64,000 nt of DNA from Janthinobacterium sp. TND4EL3 (lineage in GTDB: Bacteria > Pseudomonadota > Gammaproteobacteria > Burkholderiales > Burkholderiaceae_D). Of the stretch, positions 49,959 to 60,591 are shown piece after piece. The position numbers and the translations under genes were made by a program. Where the stretch lies: the NCBI RefSeq assembly GCF_900156175.1, contig NZ_FTMV01000003.1, forward strand, positions 310,001 through 374,000, given 5' to 3'. How positions within the stretch are numbered: the stretch's first letter is position 1; each line of letters starts with the position of its first letter. The notes under the pieces are model-generated. The model did no database searches and was not told the origin of the DNA. It saw only the letters and a list, made by a program, of their open reading frames with translations.

Positions 49959-51185
49959 ATGCGCGCGGCACTAGTCGGGGTTGACTTCGGTCACAGCGAC
50001 TTCGCCGCCAGCATGGAGGAATTGATGCTGTTGTCGCGTTCCGCCGGTGCGGACCCGATTTCCACCATCACGGCCAAGCGTTCCAGTCCCGATTCCGCGT
50101 ACTTCGTCGGCAGCGGCAAGGCCGATGAAATCGGCGACGCCGTCGTCAACGATGGCCTGGAAATCGTCATCTTCAACCACGCCCTTTCACCTGCCCAGCA
50201 GCGCAATCTGGAAAAGCGCCTGAACGTGCGGGTGCTCGACCGTACCAGCCTGATTCTCGACATCTTTGCGCAGCGCGCCAAGAGCCACGAGGGCAAGCTG
50301 CAGGTCGAGCTGGCCCAGTTGCAGCATCTGGCCACGCGCCTGATCCGCGGCTGGACCCACCTGGAACGGCAAAAGGGCGGTATCGGCTTGCGCGGTCCCG
50401 GCGAGACGCAGCTCGAGACCGACCGCCGGCTGATCGGCGAGCGCGTCAAGTCCTTGCGCGCGCGCCTGGAAAAACTGCACAAGCAGCGCGAAACGCAGCG
50501 CCGCGCGCGCGGCCGCAATCACACATTCTCGGTGTCCCTCGTCGGCTATACCAATGCCGGCAAGTCGACCCTGTTCAATGCCGTGACCAAGGCCGGCGTG
50601 TATGTCGCCGATCAGTTGTTCGCCACCCTGGACACCACCTCGCGCCGGGTTTACCTGGGTCAGGACGTGGGCAATGTGGTGATCTCCGACACGGTCGGCT
50701 TCGTGCGCGAATTGCCGCATCAGCTGGTGGCCGCTTTCCGCGCCACGCTCGAAGAAACCATCCATGCCGATTTGCTGCTGCACGTCGTCGACGCCGCGTC
50801 GCCGGTGCGCATGGAGCAGATCGAGCAGGTCAATCTGGTCTTGAAAGAGATTGGCGCCGATCATATTCCGCAAATCCTCGTGTGGAACAAGATCGATGCC
50901 GCCGGGCTGGAGCCTTCGGTGGAGCGCGATGAATATGCTACGATCAGTCGCGTGTTCGTCAGTGCGCAGAAGGGCAGCGGTCTGGACCTGCTGCGCGATG
51001 CCATTGTCGAGATGGCGAAGAAGGCGCCTGGTTCGGCCCACCTGTATCAGGACGACGAAGCTGCGCTGCAGGACGATCAGTTTGACGGTCAGTACGACCA
51101 GCACGATGGCGCCGCCCCGGACCAGGCCGAAGAGCCTGGCGAGGACGATAGGATTTCCACCCACTCCCAAGTCGGAACACGATAG
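49959..51185 (+). CDS. hflX: GTPase HflX
   Basis: This ribosome-splitting, stress-associated GTPase has 408 residues. The N-terminal HflX domain (about 1-185) has GGIGLRGPGETQLETDRR near 141. The G domain has Walker A GYTNAGKST (near 196), DTVGFVRELPHQLV and NKID near 310. The last 45 residues form an acidic Asp/Glu/Gln-rich tail (YQDDEAALQDDQ...) that is not conserved in the family core. Only 2 bases separate it from hflK. Confidence 0.95.
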   Translation: MRAALVGVDFGHSDFAASMEELMLLSRSAGADPISTITAKRSSPDSAYFVGSGKADEIGDAVVNDGLEIVIFNHALSPAQQRNLEKRLNVRVLDRTSLILDIFAQRAKSHEGKLQVELAQLQHLATRLIRGWTHLERQKGGIGLRGPGETQLETDRRLIGERVKSLRARLEKLHKQRETQRRARGRNHTFSVSLVGYTNAGKSTLFNAVTKAGVYVADQLFATLDTTSRRVYLGQDVGNVVISDTVGFVRELPHQLVAAFRATLEETIHADLLLHVVDAASPVRMEQIEQVNLVLKEIGADHIPQILVWNKIDAAGLEPSVERDEYATISRVFVSAQKGSGLDLLRDAIVEMAKKAPGSAHLYQDDEAALQDDQFDGQYDQHDGAAPDQAEEPGEDDRISTHSQVGTR

Positions 51186-51187
51186 TT

Positions 51188-52483
51188 ATGCTTGTCTCCC
51201 TACTCAAAAAAACAGGCTTGAAGTTGTCCCTGAACGATCCCCGCTGGGGCAATCGCAAGGACGACGGCAAGAAAGCCCAAGAAGGCAAAAAGCCCGGCGA
51301 AGGTCCGCCGGACCTCGATCAGCTGTGGCGCGATTTCAATCAGCGCCTGAACGCCTTTTTCGGACAGAAGAACCGTCCCGACAACGGCGGCAATAACAAT
51401 GGCGGCGGCGGTGGCCCGCGTCCCGACATGAAGGGCGCCGGCATCACTGCTGGCGTCGTCGGCGTCATCGCGGTGCTGATCTGGCTCGCCAGCGGCGCCT
51501 TCATCGTGCAAGAGGGCCAGAGCGGCGTCGTGCTGACGTTTGGCAAAGTCACGCGCACCGCGCCGGCAGGTTTCAACTGGCGCTGGCCGTATCCGTTCCA
51601 GACCGATGAAACCGTCAACGTGTCGCAGGTGCGCACGGTGGAAGTGGGCTATCGCACGTCGCTGCGCAACAAGCAGGCCAGCGAGTCGCTGATGTTGACG
51701 GACGATGAAAACATCATCGACATCCAGTTCGCGGTGCAGTACACCTTGAAGGATCCCGTCGAATGGCTGTTCAACGTGCGCGAGCAGGAAGACACCTTGC
51801 GCCAGGTCGCCGAAACGGCGATCCGCGAAGTGGTCGGCCGCAGCAAGATGGACTTCGTGCTGTATGAAGGCCGCGAAAAAGTGGCCTTTGACACGCAGAA
51901 ATTGATGCAGCAGATTCTGGATGATTACAAGGTTGGCGTGTTGATTAACAACGTGACGATGCAGGCCGTGCAGCCGCCGGAGCAGGTGCAAGCCGCCTTC
52001 GACGATGCCGTCAAGGCCGGCCAGGATCGCGAGCGCCAGAAGAATGAAGGCCAGGCCTACGCCAATGACGTCATTCCGAAAGCACGCGGCGCGGCATTCC
52101 GCCTGGTGCAGGAAGCCGAGGCCTACCGGGCCATGGTGACCGAGAACTCCGAAGGCAATGCGTCGCGCTTCAAGCAGGTGCTGGTCGAGTACCAGAAGGC
52201 GCCGGCCGTCACGCGCGACCGCATGTACCTGGAAACGATGCAGCAAGTGTTCAGCAGCGCCAGCAAGGTCATGGTTGACGCCAAGACGGGCAGCAATCTG
52301 CTGTATCTGCCGCTCGACAAGTTGATCGCCCAGCAGGCGGCGTCGGACGCCTCGGCCGCGGCAGCGCGCGCCGCAGCGGCCGCACCCGCAGCCAATACCG
52401 TAATGCCACAGGAAGCCATGCAGACAGTAGAAGTCAATTCGCGTCGCGACAGCCGCTCTTCGCGTGAACGGGAGAGCCGCTAA
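51188..52483 (+). CDS. hflK: FtsH protease modulator HflK
   Basis: This SPFH/prohibitin-family membrane protein forms with HflC the cage around FtsH. The 431 residues have a cytoplasmic N-terminus rich in Gly/Asn/Lys, one transmembrane helix (about 79-101), an SPFH domain (about 105-330), and an Ala-rich C-terminus. Its stop overlaps the start of hflC (TAATG), so synthesis is coupled. Confidence 0.96.
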   Translation: MLVSLLKKTGLKLSLNDPRWGNRKDDGKKAQEGKKPGEGPPDLDQLWRDFNQRLNAFFGQKNRPDNGGNNNGGGGGPRPDMKGAGITAGVVGVIAVLIWLASGAFIVQEGQSGVVLTFGKVTRTAPAGFNWRWPYPFQTDETVNVSQVRTVEVGYRTSLRNKQASESLMLTDDENIIDIQFAVQYTLKDPVEWLFNVREQEDTLRQVAETAIREVVGRSKMDFVLYEGREKVAFDTQKLMQQILDDYKVGVLINNVTMQAVQPPEQVQAAFDDAVKAGQDRERQKNEGQAYANDVIPKARGAAFRLVQEAEAYRAMVTENSEGNASRFKQVLVEYQKAPAVTRDRMYLETMQQVFSSASKVMVDAKTGSNLLYLPLDKLIAQQAASDASAAAARAAAAAPAANTVMPQEAMQTVEVNSRRDSRSSRERESR

Positions 52484-53370
52484 TGAACCGTATCGTTGCC
52501 GCCCTGATCGCGGGCTTTATCGCGATCATGCTCTTGTCCTCGACCGTGTTCGTCGTCGATCAGCGTAAATACGCCATCGTCTTCGCCCTCGGTGAAGTCA
52601 AGGACGAGATCAGCAAGCCGGGCTTGTACTTCAAGCTGCCGCCGCCGTTCCAGAACGTCATCTACCTGGACAAGCGGGTCCTGACGCTCGACACGCCGGA
52701 GCCGGAGCGCTTCATCACGGCCGAGAAGAAGAATATCCTCGTCGACGCGTACGTGAAGTGGCGCATCGTCAATCCGAAGACCTATTTCCGCAGCTTCGGT
52801 GGCGATGAAGGCCGCGCGCGCAACCGCATGTCGCAAATCGTCAAGGCCGCCCTGAACGATGAAATCACCAAGCGCACCGTGCGCGAAGTGATTTCGGGCG
52901 AGCGTGGCAAGGTGATGCAGGCTATCAAGGCCAAGGTGGCTGCCGAGGCCGAGGCCATCGGCGTGGGTATCGTCGACGTGCGCCTGAAACGCGTCGATTA
53001 CGTCGAGCAGATCAACAACTCCGTGTATGAGCGCATGAAGTCCGAGCGCGTGCGCGTGGCCAATGAGCTGCGTTCGACCGGTTCGGCCGACTCCGAGAAG
53101 ATCCGCGCCGACGCCGACAAGCAGCGCACGGTGATCCTGGCCGAAGCGTACCGCGAAGCCGAGAAGATCCGCGGCGAGGGCGATGCCAAGGCGTCGCAGG
53201 TCTATGCGGAAGCGTTTGGCAAGAATCCGGAGTTCTACAAGTTCTACCGCAGCCTGGAAGCCTACCGTGCCACGTTCAAGGACAAGGGCGACGTGATGGT
53301 GGTCGACCCGAGTTCGGAATTCTTCAAGTACTTCAAGGGTAACGGCACGGCCGCTCCGTCCAAGAAGTAA
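52483..53370 (+). CDS. hflC: FtsH protease modulator HflC
   Basis: The 295-residue partner of HflK has an N-terminal transmembrane helix (about 5-24) and an SPFH domain with VDVRLKRVDY and a long coiled-coil region (EEIRGEGDAKA-type). The ATG overlaps the hflK stop codon by one base. A perfect-stem terminator follows. The DUF2065 small gene often found after hflC in Burkholderiales is not present in the 270-base gap before hisZ. Confidence 0.96.
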   Translation: MNRIVAALIAGFIAIMLLSSTVFVVDQRKYAIVFALGEVKDEISKPGLYFKLPPPFQNVIYLDKRVLTLDTPEPERFITAEKKNILVDAYVKWRIVNPKTYFRSFGGDEGRARNRMSQIVKAALNDEITKRTVREVISGERGKVMQAIKAKVAAEAEAIGVGIVDVRLKRVDYVEQINNSVYERMKSERVRVANELRSTGSADSEKIRADADKQRTVILAEAYREAEKIRGEGDAKASQVYAEAFGKNPEFYKFYRSLEAYRATFKDKGDVMVVDPSSEFFKYFKGNGTAAPSKK

Positions 53371-53418
53371 GACAGCATCGGTACTGCGCCCGGCCGCAAG
53401 GACGGGTGGCAGCAGCAG

Positions 53419-53451
53419 CGGGGCCGGCATCGATGCCGGCCCCGTTTTTTT
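53419..53451 (+). terminator. Terminator after hflC
   Basis: CGGGGCCGGCAT-CG-ATGCCGGCCCCG is a perfect stem followed by seven T, about 50 bases after the hflC stop. It ends the hfq-hflXKC transcript. Confidence 0.92.
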
Positions 53452-53640
53452 GTGCCCGCCGCACCGTTGCGGGAAGGCGTAAAATGCGGTGTTTTTAGGG
53501 CTATGCGGCAGCGTTTGGGACAACTTATCCCTAAAGCCCTGCGTTTTCGCGTAAAATATCAGGTTCGGCCTCTTGCCTGGCGCGCCCGCCGCTGCCTCGC
53601 ATGATGCATTTTTCAACTTTCTTCCGTATCTCGCTCCCTC

Positions 53641-54801
53641 ATGCCGAATTGGCTTTTGCCCGAAAATATTGCCGATGTTCTGCCGTCGGAAGCGCGCAAG
53701 ATCGAAGAGCTGCGCCGCCTCATGCTGGATAATTTCCGTCTGTACGGATATGAACTGGTCATGCCGCCGCTGCTCGAGTATCTTGAATCGCTGATGACCG
53801 GCGCTGGCAAGGATACCGACCTGCGTACCTTCAAACTGGTCGACCAGTTGTCGGGCCGCATGCTCGGCCTGCGTGCCGACATGACGACGCAAGTGGCGCG
53901 CATCGACGCCCATCTGCTCAACCGTGCCACCGTCACCCGCCTGTGCTACGCCGGCAGCGTGCTGCATACCCGTCCGTCGGGCCTGCACGCCACCCGCGAA
54001 CCGCTGCAGATCGGCGCCGAAATCTATGGCCACGCCGGCCTGGAAGCGGACGCCGAGATCCAGGAACTGGCGCTCGCCTCGCTGGCGCTGGCCGGTTTCG
54101 ACAGCGTGCGCCTGGATTTGTCGCACGTTGGCCTGTTGCGCGCTATCATTGCGCAAGACGCGAACGCCGTGCGCGACGAGGCCGCACTGTACAGCCTGCT
54201 GCGCGCGAAAGATGCGCCTGGCCTGCGCGCCCTGACCGCATCCTACGATGCCGTCACGCGCGATGCGCTCCTGGCCCTGCCGAACCTGTACGGCGACATC
54301 GACGTGCTGGCGCGTGCGCGCGAAGTGCTGCCGCCGCTGCCGGGCGTGCTCAAGGCGCTGGCCGAACTGGCCGCGCTGGCAGGATCCGCGCTGGGCCGCG
54401 CCGAAGTGGCGATCGACCTGGCCGACCTGCGCGGCTACCAATATGAAAGCGGCGCGATGTTCGCGCTGTATGTACCTGGCTTGCCGAACGCGGTTGCGCG
54501 CGGCGGCCGTTATGACCACGTCGGCGAAGCGTTCGGCCGGGCTCGTCCCGCGACCGGCTTCTCGCTCGATTTGCGCGAACTGGCGCGCCTGTTGCCGACC
54601 GCGGAACGGAAGCATTCGATCCGCGCGCCGTGGGGCAGCGCGCCAGAATTGAAGGAAAAAATCGCCGAGTTGCGCAAGGCGGGCGAGGTCGTGATCCAGA
54701 GTATGCCGGGTCACAGTAATGAACAAGACGAGTTCGAGTGCGATCGCGTGCTGGTACTTGCCGATAATGGTAGTAGCTGGATTCTTAAAAACTTAGGTTG
54801 A
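53641..54801 (+). CDS. hisZ: ATP phosphoribosyltransferase regulatory subunit HisZ
   Basis: This catalytically inactive HisRS-like paralogue (386 residues) is needed by the short-form HisG for the first step of histidine biosynthesis. Motif remnants include [26 protein letters not shown] at the start, [13 protein letters not shown] near 78 and [24 protein letters not shown] near 287. The tRNA-binding domain is absent, as expected for HisZ. A GCGTAAAAT element at 53551-53559 could be its promoter -10. It abuts purA. Confidence 0.95.
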   Translation: MPNWLLPENIADVLPSEARKIEELRRLMLDNFRLYGYELVMPPLLEYLESLMTGAGKDTDLRTFKLVDQLSGRMLGLRADMTTQVARIDAHLLNRATVTRLCYAGSVLHTRPSGLHATREPLQIGAEIYGHAGLEADAEIQELALASLALAGFDSVRLDLSHVGLLRAIIAQDANAVRDEAALYSLLRAKDAPGLRALTASYDAVTRDALLALPNLYGDIDVLARAREVLPPLPGVLKALAELAALAGSALGRAEVAIDLADLRGYQYESGAMFALYVPGLPNAVARGGRYDHVGEAFGRARPATGFSLDLRELARLLPTAERKHSIRAPWGSAPELKEKIAELRKAGEVVIQSMPGHSNEQDEFECDRVLVLADNGSSWILKNLG

Positions 54802-56118
<1,317 letters not shown>

Positions 56119-56130
56119 GCTGCTGGACAC

Positions 56131-56155
56131 AATCCGCCGCAAGGCGGATTTTTTT
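56131..56155 (+). terminator. Terminator after purA
   Basis: AATCCGCC-GCAA-GGCGGATT plus a T-run, about 12 bases after the stop codon. Confidence 0.9.
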
Positions 56156-56184
56156 AATCACGCTAATAATAAGATTCCACTATC

Positions 56185-56730
56185 ATGACTACCCCACAAT
56201 CGAACGATCAACATCTCTGGGTCAACTGGGAAGAGTACCACCGCCTGATCGAGCGCCTGGCGCTCAAGGTCTACGAATCGGGCTGGAAATTCGACCAGGT
56301 ATTGTGCCTGGCGCGCGGCGGCGTGCGTCCCGGCGACGTATTCTCGCGCATCTTTGATTTGCCGCTGGCCATCCTGTCGACCAGCTCCTACCGCGAAGAC
56401 GCGGGCACCGTGCGTGGCGACCTCGATATCGCCAAGTACATGACCATGACCAAGGGCCCGCTGGCCGGCCGCATCCTGCTGGTCGACGACCTGGCCGATT
56501 CGGGCGTCACCCTGGACAAGGTCACGCGTCACCTGAAGGAAAACTTCCCCGACGTGACCGAAGTCAAATCGGCCGTGATCTGGCTCAAAGGCTGCTCCGT
56601 CGTGCGTCCCGACTACTTCCTCGACGAACTGCCGCACAATCCGTGGATCCATCAGCCGTTCGAAGACTACGACGGCCTGCGTCCGCACCAGCTGGCGGCG
56701 TGGATCAAGAAGGGCGAAGCAGGCAAGTAA
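56185..56730 (+). CDS. Phosphoribosyltransferase (xanthine/hypoxanthine-guanine type)
   Basis: The 181-residue type I phosphoribosyltransferase has the PRPP-binding loop ILLVDDLADSGVTL near 97-110 and an N-terminal region VLCLARGGVRPGDVFSRIF near 40. It probably salvages purine bases with PRPP in the cytoplasm; the exact base is not determinable. The location directly after purA supports a purine role. The C-terminus (PHNPWIHQPFEDYDGL) resembles the Xgpt-like proteins found in betaproteobacteria. A strong terminator follows 16 bases after the stop. Confidence 0.9.
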   Translation: MTTPQSNDQHLWVNWEEYHRLIERLALKVYESGWKFDQVLCLARGGVRPGDVFSRIFDLPLAILSTSSYREDAGTVRGDLDIAKYMTMTKGPLAGRILLVDDLADSGVTLDKVTRHLKENFPDVTEVKSAVIWLKGCSVVRPDYFLDELPHNPWIHQPFEDYDGLRPHQLAAWIKKGEAGK

Positions 56731-56746
56731 TTGCATGCGCGCTTGC

Positions 56747-56779
56747 AAAAAAAAGACGATCGTGTATCGTCTTTTTTTT
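56747..56779 (+). terminator. Bidirectional terminator after the phosphoribosyltransferase
   Basis: AAAAAAAAGACGAT-CGTGT-ATCGTCTTTTTTTT is a perfect stem with long A and T tails. Confidence 0.9.
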
Positions 56780-56795
56780 CGTCCAAGGAAATGCG

Positions 56796-57305
56796 ATGAC
56801 CATACTGACGACGGCGCGCCTGCGCCTGGAACCGATCAACGAGAGCCACTACGAGCGCATGCGCACGCTCAACACCGATCCCGAGGTGATGACCTACCTG
56901 AACGCGGGCCAGCCCGAGACGGAAGAAAACACACGCGCGGCTGTCACGCGCATCACGGGCCGCTGGGCCGAGTGGGGCTATTCCTGGTGGGCGCTGATCC
57001 GCCTCGACGATGGCGAGATGGTGGGCATGGCCTGCCTGCAACATCTCGATGGCGACAAAAACAAGCCGCATGAAATCGGCTGGCGCCTGGCCCGCACGGG
57101 CTGGGGCCAGGGCTACGCCAGCGAAGCGGCGGCCGCCATCGTCGCGCATGCGTTAGACGTCGTCGGCGCACCGGAAGTGGTGGCCGTGGCGCACCCGGAC
57201 AACGCCGCCTCGATCAAGGTCATGACGCGCCTGGGCATGCAGTACGCGGGCATGGAACGCCATTACGATATCGATAGCGTGGTCTACCGCCTGGCGCGCC
57301 CATGA
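56796..57305 (+). CDS. GNAT-family N-acetyltransferase (RimJ/RimL-like)
   Basis: The 169-residue acetyltransferase has the pattern TARLRLEPINESHYERMR at the start, the acetyl-CoA loop ARTGWGQGYASEAAAAIV near 100, and HPDNAASIKVMTRLGMQ near 133. It is of the RimJ/RimL/Acetyltransf_3 type that acts on amino groups of proteins or small molecules; the substrate is unknown. AAGGAAATGCG precedes ATG 56796. The next gene starts inside its stop codon (ATGA), so it is coupled to a WD40-like protein. Confidence 0.88.
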   Translation: MTILTTARLRLEPINESHYERMRTLNTDPEVMTYLNAGQPETEENTRAAVTRITGRWAEWGYSWWALIRLDDGEMVGMACLQHLDGDKNKPHEIGWRLARTGWGQGYASEAAAAIVAHALDVVGAPEVVAVAHPDNAASIKVMTRLGMQYAGMERHYDIDSVVYRLARP

Positions 57306-58228
57306 CGGTAAGGCGCAAGCCCCTGAAGCTGGGCTGCAGCTACGGCGTGCGGTTTTCGCCCGATGGCACGCGCCTGGCCGTGCTGGGGCGCGACCTGGTG
57401 CTGTGGGACGTGGCGGCACGCCAGAAACTGTGGCGCGGCAAATTCATCGCGCACATGTCGGGCATGGCGTTTTCGCCCGACGGCAACCGGCTGGCCATCA
57501 AGAGCACGACGGGCCAGCTGGCCGTGGTGGATGCCGAGGCGGGCCAGTTGCTGGTGAACTTACAGAACAAAAAAGATGGCGAAGGCTGCGGCCCCGCGTG
57601 GTCGCCGTGCGGGCAGTATCTTGCCGACGGCGGCTGGGATGGCCGCCTGCGGGTGCGCGATGCGCAGACGGGCGAGGTGCGCTTCATGCAGGAGCACCCG
57701 GGCGAGATGCTGCGCGGTGTCTACGCCATCGATGGCGGGCGGCGCTTGCTGGTCCTGCACGGCGTCAAGTCGGTGGACGAGGGGCAGGAGCAGCCGCCTG
57801 ACTACTGCAGCGTATGGGACTGGCCCCTGCAAGCGGGCGGCGGGCGCAAGGTGCTGTCGCTGCCAGGACTGAAGTCGTGCGCGCCATCGCTGGACGGAGC
57901 GTCCCTGGCCGCGCTGCATCACGCGGGCGGCGAGGAGTATCTGTCCGTGCAGGCGATGGACGATGGCCGCGTGCTGGCCACGGTGCCTGTGGAGGCGGGC
58001 GGCGGCACGGGCGACGCCCTGCGCTGGCTGCCCGACGGCAGCGCGCTGGGACGCAGCGGCAAGGGCAAGCTGCTGTTTTACGGCTGGCCCGGGCTAAACG
58101 TGCTGGCGCAGGAAGATTTTATTTATCCCTGCGCGCTGGACTTCTTGCCTGGCTCGGCCTTGGCCGCCATCGGCTCCTGGGAGTCTGGCATGCTGATGGA
58201 GTTGAATGTTCATAAGGAAATCGCATGA
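57302..58228 (+). CDS. WD40-like beta-propeller protein
   Basis: The 308-residue protein has WD40/YVTN-like repeats, for example YGVRFSPDGTRLAVLG, MAFSPDGNRLAIKS and AWSPCGQYLADGGWDGRLRVRDAQTG in the first 130 residues. Blades become irregular later. There is no signal peptide, so it is probably cytoplasmic, which is less common for such bacterial propellers. It overlaps the GNAT stop and its own stop overlaps the next start, both by ATGA. It contains no catalytic motif; a scaffold or binding role is an inference. Confidence 0.8.
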   Translation: MTVRRKPLKLGCSYGVRFSPDGTRLAVLGRDLVLWDVAARQKLWRGKFIAHMSGMAFSPDGNRLAIKSTTGQLAVVDAEAGQLLVNLQNKKDGEGCGPAWSPCGQYLADGGWDGRLRVRDAQTGEVRFMQEHPGEMLRGVYAIDGGRRLLVLHGVKSVDEGQEQPPDYCSVWDWPLQAGGGRKVLSLPGLKSCAPSLDGASLAALHHAGGEEYLSVQAMDDGRVLATVPVEAGGGTGDALRWLPDGSALGRSGKGKLLFYGWPGLNVLAQEDFIYPCALDFLPGSALAAIGSWESGMLMELNVHKEIA

Positions 58229-58530
58229 TCACCTGTTATTTGCGCTACATCATCGACCCGTATAAATTGCGGGAATTCGAAGCCTACGGCAAGCTGTGGA
58301 TACCGCTGGTCGAGCGCTTCGGCGGCCAGCACCACGGCTATTTTTTGCCATCGGAAGGCGCCAGCAACGTGGCCCTGGCCATGTTCTCGTTTCCCAGCCT
58401 GGCCTTGTACGAGCAGTACCGCAGCGATTCGATGCAGGACGCCGAATGCCAGGCCGCCTTTCGCTACGCCGAGGAGACGCGCTGCATCGTCAGCTATGAA
58501 CGCAGTTTTTTCCGCCCCGTGTTTGCCTGA
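58225..58530 (+). CDS. NIPSNAP-family small protein
   Basis: The 101-residue protein matches the NIPSNAP/dimeric alpha-beta barrel pattern: CYLRYIIDPYKLREFEAYGKLWIPLVERFGG, then HHGYFLP and later ALYEQYR. Functions in this fold are varied, and none can be assigned here. Its start overlaps the stop of the WD40-like gene, giving three translationally coupled genes. The convergent GST gene ends 7 bases downstream. Confidence 0.85.
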   Translation: MITCYLRYIIDPYKLREFEAYGKLWIPLVERFGGQHHGYFLPSEGASNVALAMFSFPSLALYEQYRSDSMQDAECQAAFRYAEETRCIVSYERSFFRPVFA

Positions 58531-58536
58531 TCCGCC

Positions 58537-59196
58537 TCAATCGCGCTGTGGCGCACCCAGAGGGAAGAGGTGGCGGTACGGACGTGCCTCTTCCACCGCG
58601 CGGGCGAACGAGGGACGGGCCAGCAAGCGGGCGCGGTAGGCGCGCAGCAGGGGCAGCGTGGCGGGAATCGGCTGCGTCCAGTCCGCGTAAAACAGCGAGG
58701 GAGCGGCGGCGCAGTCGGCCAGGGTAAAGTCTTCGCCCGTCGCCCACGTCTTGCCGGCCAGGCGGGTTTCCAGCCAGGCGTAGGCGAGGTCCAGCTTTTC
58801 GCCGGCAAACGCGCGGCCTTCCCGGGTCTTTGCCGGGTCGCCGGTCAGGGCGGCGCCGACGGCATGCTGCACGGGCGTCATGACGTGCAGGTCGAAGTAG
58901 CGGTCGAGAAAACGCACGTCCAGCGCCTGCATGGCGTCGTCCGGCAGCAGGCGCAGCGGGCCAGGATGGGCCAGTTGCAGGTATTCGATGATGATGCTGG
59001 TCTCGGCGACGTTGCGCTCCCCATCTACCAGCAGGGGAAACTTGCGCAGCGGCCAGCGCGCCAGCCACTGCTGCAGGTGCTCGGGCATGTCCGGCGCCAG
59101 GCAGAGGAAGTCGAACGGGATGGCGTTTTCGTACAGGGCGATCAGCACCTTTTGCGTGTACGAGGAAAAGGGATGGCCGTAGAGTTTGAGCGACAC
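58537..59196 (-). CDS. Glutathione S-transferase family protein
   Basis: The 219-residue protein starts at GTG 59196, supported by AAGGAGA 7 bases upstream; a longer frame to 59412 has no such signal. The N-terminal thioredoxin fold (SLKLYGHPFSSYTQKVLIALYENA) has Ser11/Ser12 in the catalytic position region and VAETSIIIEYL near 63. The C-terminal helical domain has FTLADCAAAPSLFYADW near 155. Substrate is unknown. It is convergent with the NIPSNAP gene and divergent from nothing nearby on the plus strand. Confidence 0.92.
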   Translation of the reverse strand: MSLKLYGHPFSSYTQKVLIALYENAIPFDFLCLAPDMPEHLQQWLARWPLRKFPLLVDGERNVAETSIIIEYLQLAHPGPLRLLPDDAMQALDVRFLDRYFDLHVMTPVQHAVGAALTGDPAKTREGRAFAGEKLDLAYAWLETRLAGKTWATGEDFTLADCAAAPSLFYADWTQPIPATLPLLRAYRARLLARPSFARAVEEARPYRHLFPLGAPQRD

Positions 59197-59326
59197 CGTA
59201 GTATCTCCTTTGCAAGGTTGGCAACACGCGCGTGCAGTAACGATAGTGCAATGGCCGGAGCAATGCAAGCGGTCCGGGCCATGCTCATGTCGGGCGCGGC
59301 ACTGCCCGCTCCCCCGGTGCCAGGCC

Positions 59327-60388
59327 TCAATCGTCGGCCTGGAACTCTTTGGCCGAGACGAACAGGTCCCACGAGGCGATGAACAGGGCCGCCACCACGG
59401 GACCGATGACAAAGCCGTTCAGGCCGAACAGGGCCATGCCGCCCACGGTCGACAGCAGCACGACGTAGTCGGGCATCTTGGTATCCTTGCCCACGAGGAT
59501 GGGGCGCAGCACGTTGTCGACCAGGCCGATGACGAAGACGCCGAAGGCGGCCAGGCCCGCGCCTTGCCAGATGGCGCCCGTGGCCAGGAAGTAGGCGGCC
59601 ACGGGCGCCCAGACGAGGGCGGCGCCGACGGCCGGCAGCAGCGACAGGAAGGCCATCAGCACTGCCCACAGCAGCGGTGCAGGCACGTCGAGGAACCAGA
59701 ACGCCAGGCCGCCGAGGGCGCCCTGGGCGATCGCCACGAGGATATTGCCTTTCACGGTGGCGCGGATCACCGTGGTGAAATTGGTGAACAGGCGCTGCTT
59801 GTACTTGCGGCTCAGCGGCACGGCGTTCCTGATGCGGGCCGACAGGGCGGAGCCATCGCGCATGAGGAAAAACAGCAGATACAGCATGATGCACAGGCTG
59901 GTGATGAATTCGAAGGTGTACAGGCCCACATTGATGGCTTTGACGGCCACCACCTGGCTCACCTGCGTGGCGCCCTCGGCCAGCTTGTCCTGCAGACTGG
60001 CCAGGCTGGTCAGGTTGAAGCGGTCAAGTAAATTGATCAGCCATTGCGGCAGGACTGCCATGATTTTATTGAAGAACATGGCGACCGTGATTTCGCCCGA
60101 GCGCACCATTTCCACGACGCTGGCCGCCTGGTTCACGAGCGACACGGAAATGAGCGACAGCGGCAGGATCACGATGACGATGATCAGCAGCAAGGTCAGC
60201 AGCGACGCCAGGGCGGCGCGGCCCCTGGTTTTGGCCAGCAGCCAGCGGTACACGGGCGCGAACAGGATCGCCAGGATGACGCCCCAGAAGATGGCGCCCG
60301 CATACGGCGCCAGTATCGTGCCGAAGCCGATGGTGACGATGCTCAGGAGGAGCAGGAACACTTTCTGGTGCAGCGTGAGGGTAGGCAT
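59327..60388 (-). CDS. AI-2E family transporter (permease)
   Basis: The 353-residue inner-membrane protein has about eight hydrophobic helices (for example IGFGTILAPYAGAIFWGVILAILF near 15-40). Typical family segments include GALGGLAFWFLDVPAPLLWAVLMAFLSLLPAVGAALVWAPVAAYFL near 210-260. The family includes quorum-signal exporters and Na+/H+ antiporter-like proteins, so the transported solute is unknown. I use ATG 60388 (MPTLTLHQ); an upstream start at 60409 is possible. Its promoter region is divergent from the flavin reductase gene. Confidence 0.9.
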   Translation of the reverse strand: MPTLTLHQKVFLLLLSIVTIGFGTILAPYAGAIFWGVILAILFAPVYRWLLAKTRGRAALASLLTLLLIIVIVILPLSLISVSLVNQAASVVEMVRSGEITVAMFFNKIMAVLPQWLINLLDRFNLTSLASLQDKLAEGATQVSQVVAVKAINVGLYTFEFITSLCIMLYLLFFLMRDGSALSARIRNAVPLSRKYKQRLFTNFTTVIRATVKGNILVAIAQGALGGLAFWFLDVPAPLLWAVLMAFLSLLPAVGAALVWAPVAAYFLATGAIWQGAGLAAFGVFVIGLVDNVLRPILVGKDTKMPDYVVLLSTVGGMALFGLNGFVIGPVVAALFIASWDLFVSAKEFQADD

Positions 60389-60591
60389 GGGCGGTAGCGC
60401 AATGAGCAAGGTTGAGTTGGCCCATCATAAGCGAGGCGTGCTGCGGCGCGCCATACAATTGTCGCGCTGCGTGCGCGAGCGCACCCGGCGCGCCGGCGGG
60501 CTGGCAACGCGGTGGCGGCAATTCCAGTAAGCTGTCGTTCCAGGCGTTCCATTCCGGGCGCTCTTGACTTCCTTTGACTTCAGGAATCCGC

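Noticed and set aside
53371..53640. Expected DUF2065 small gene between hflC and hisZ
   Set aside because: No open frame of about 60 codons with the right character exists in this gap. It contains the terminator and TAAAAT promoter-like elements only.
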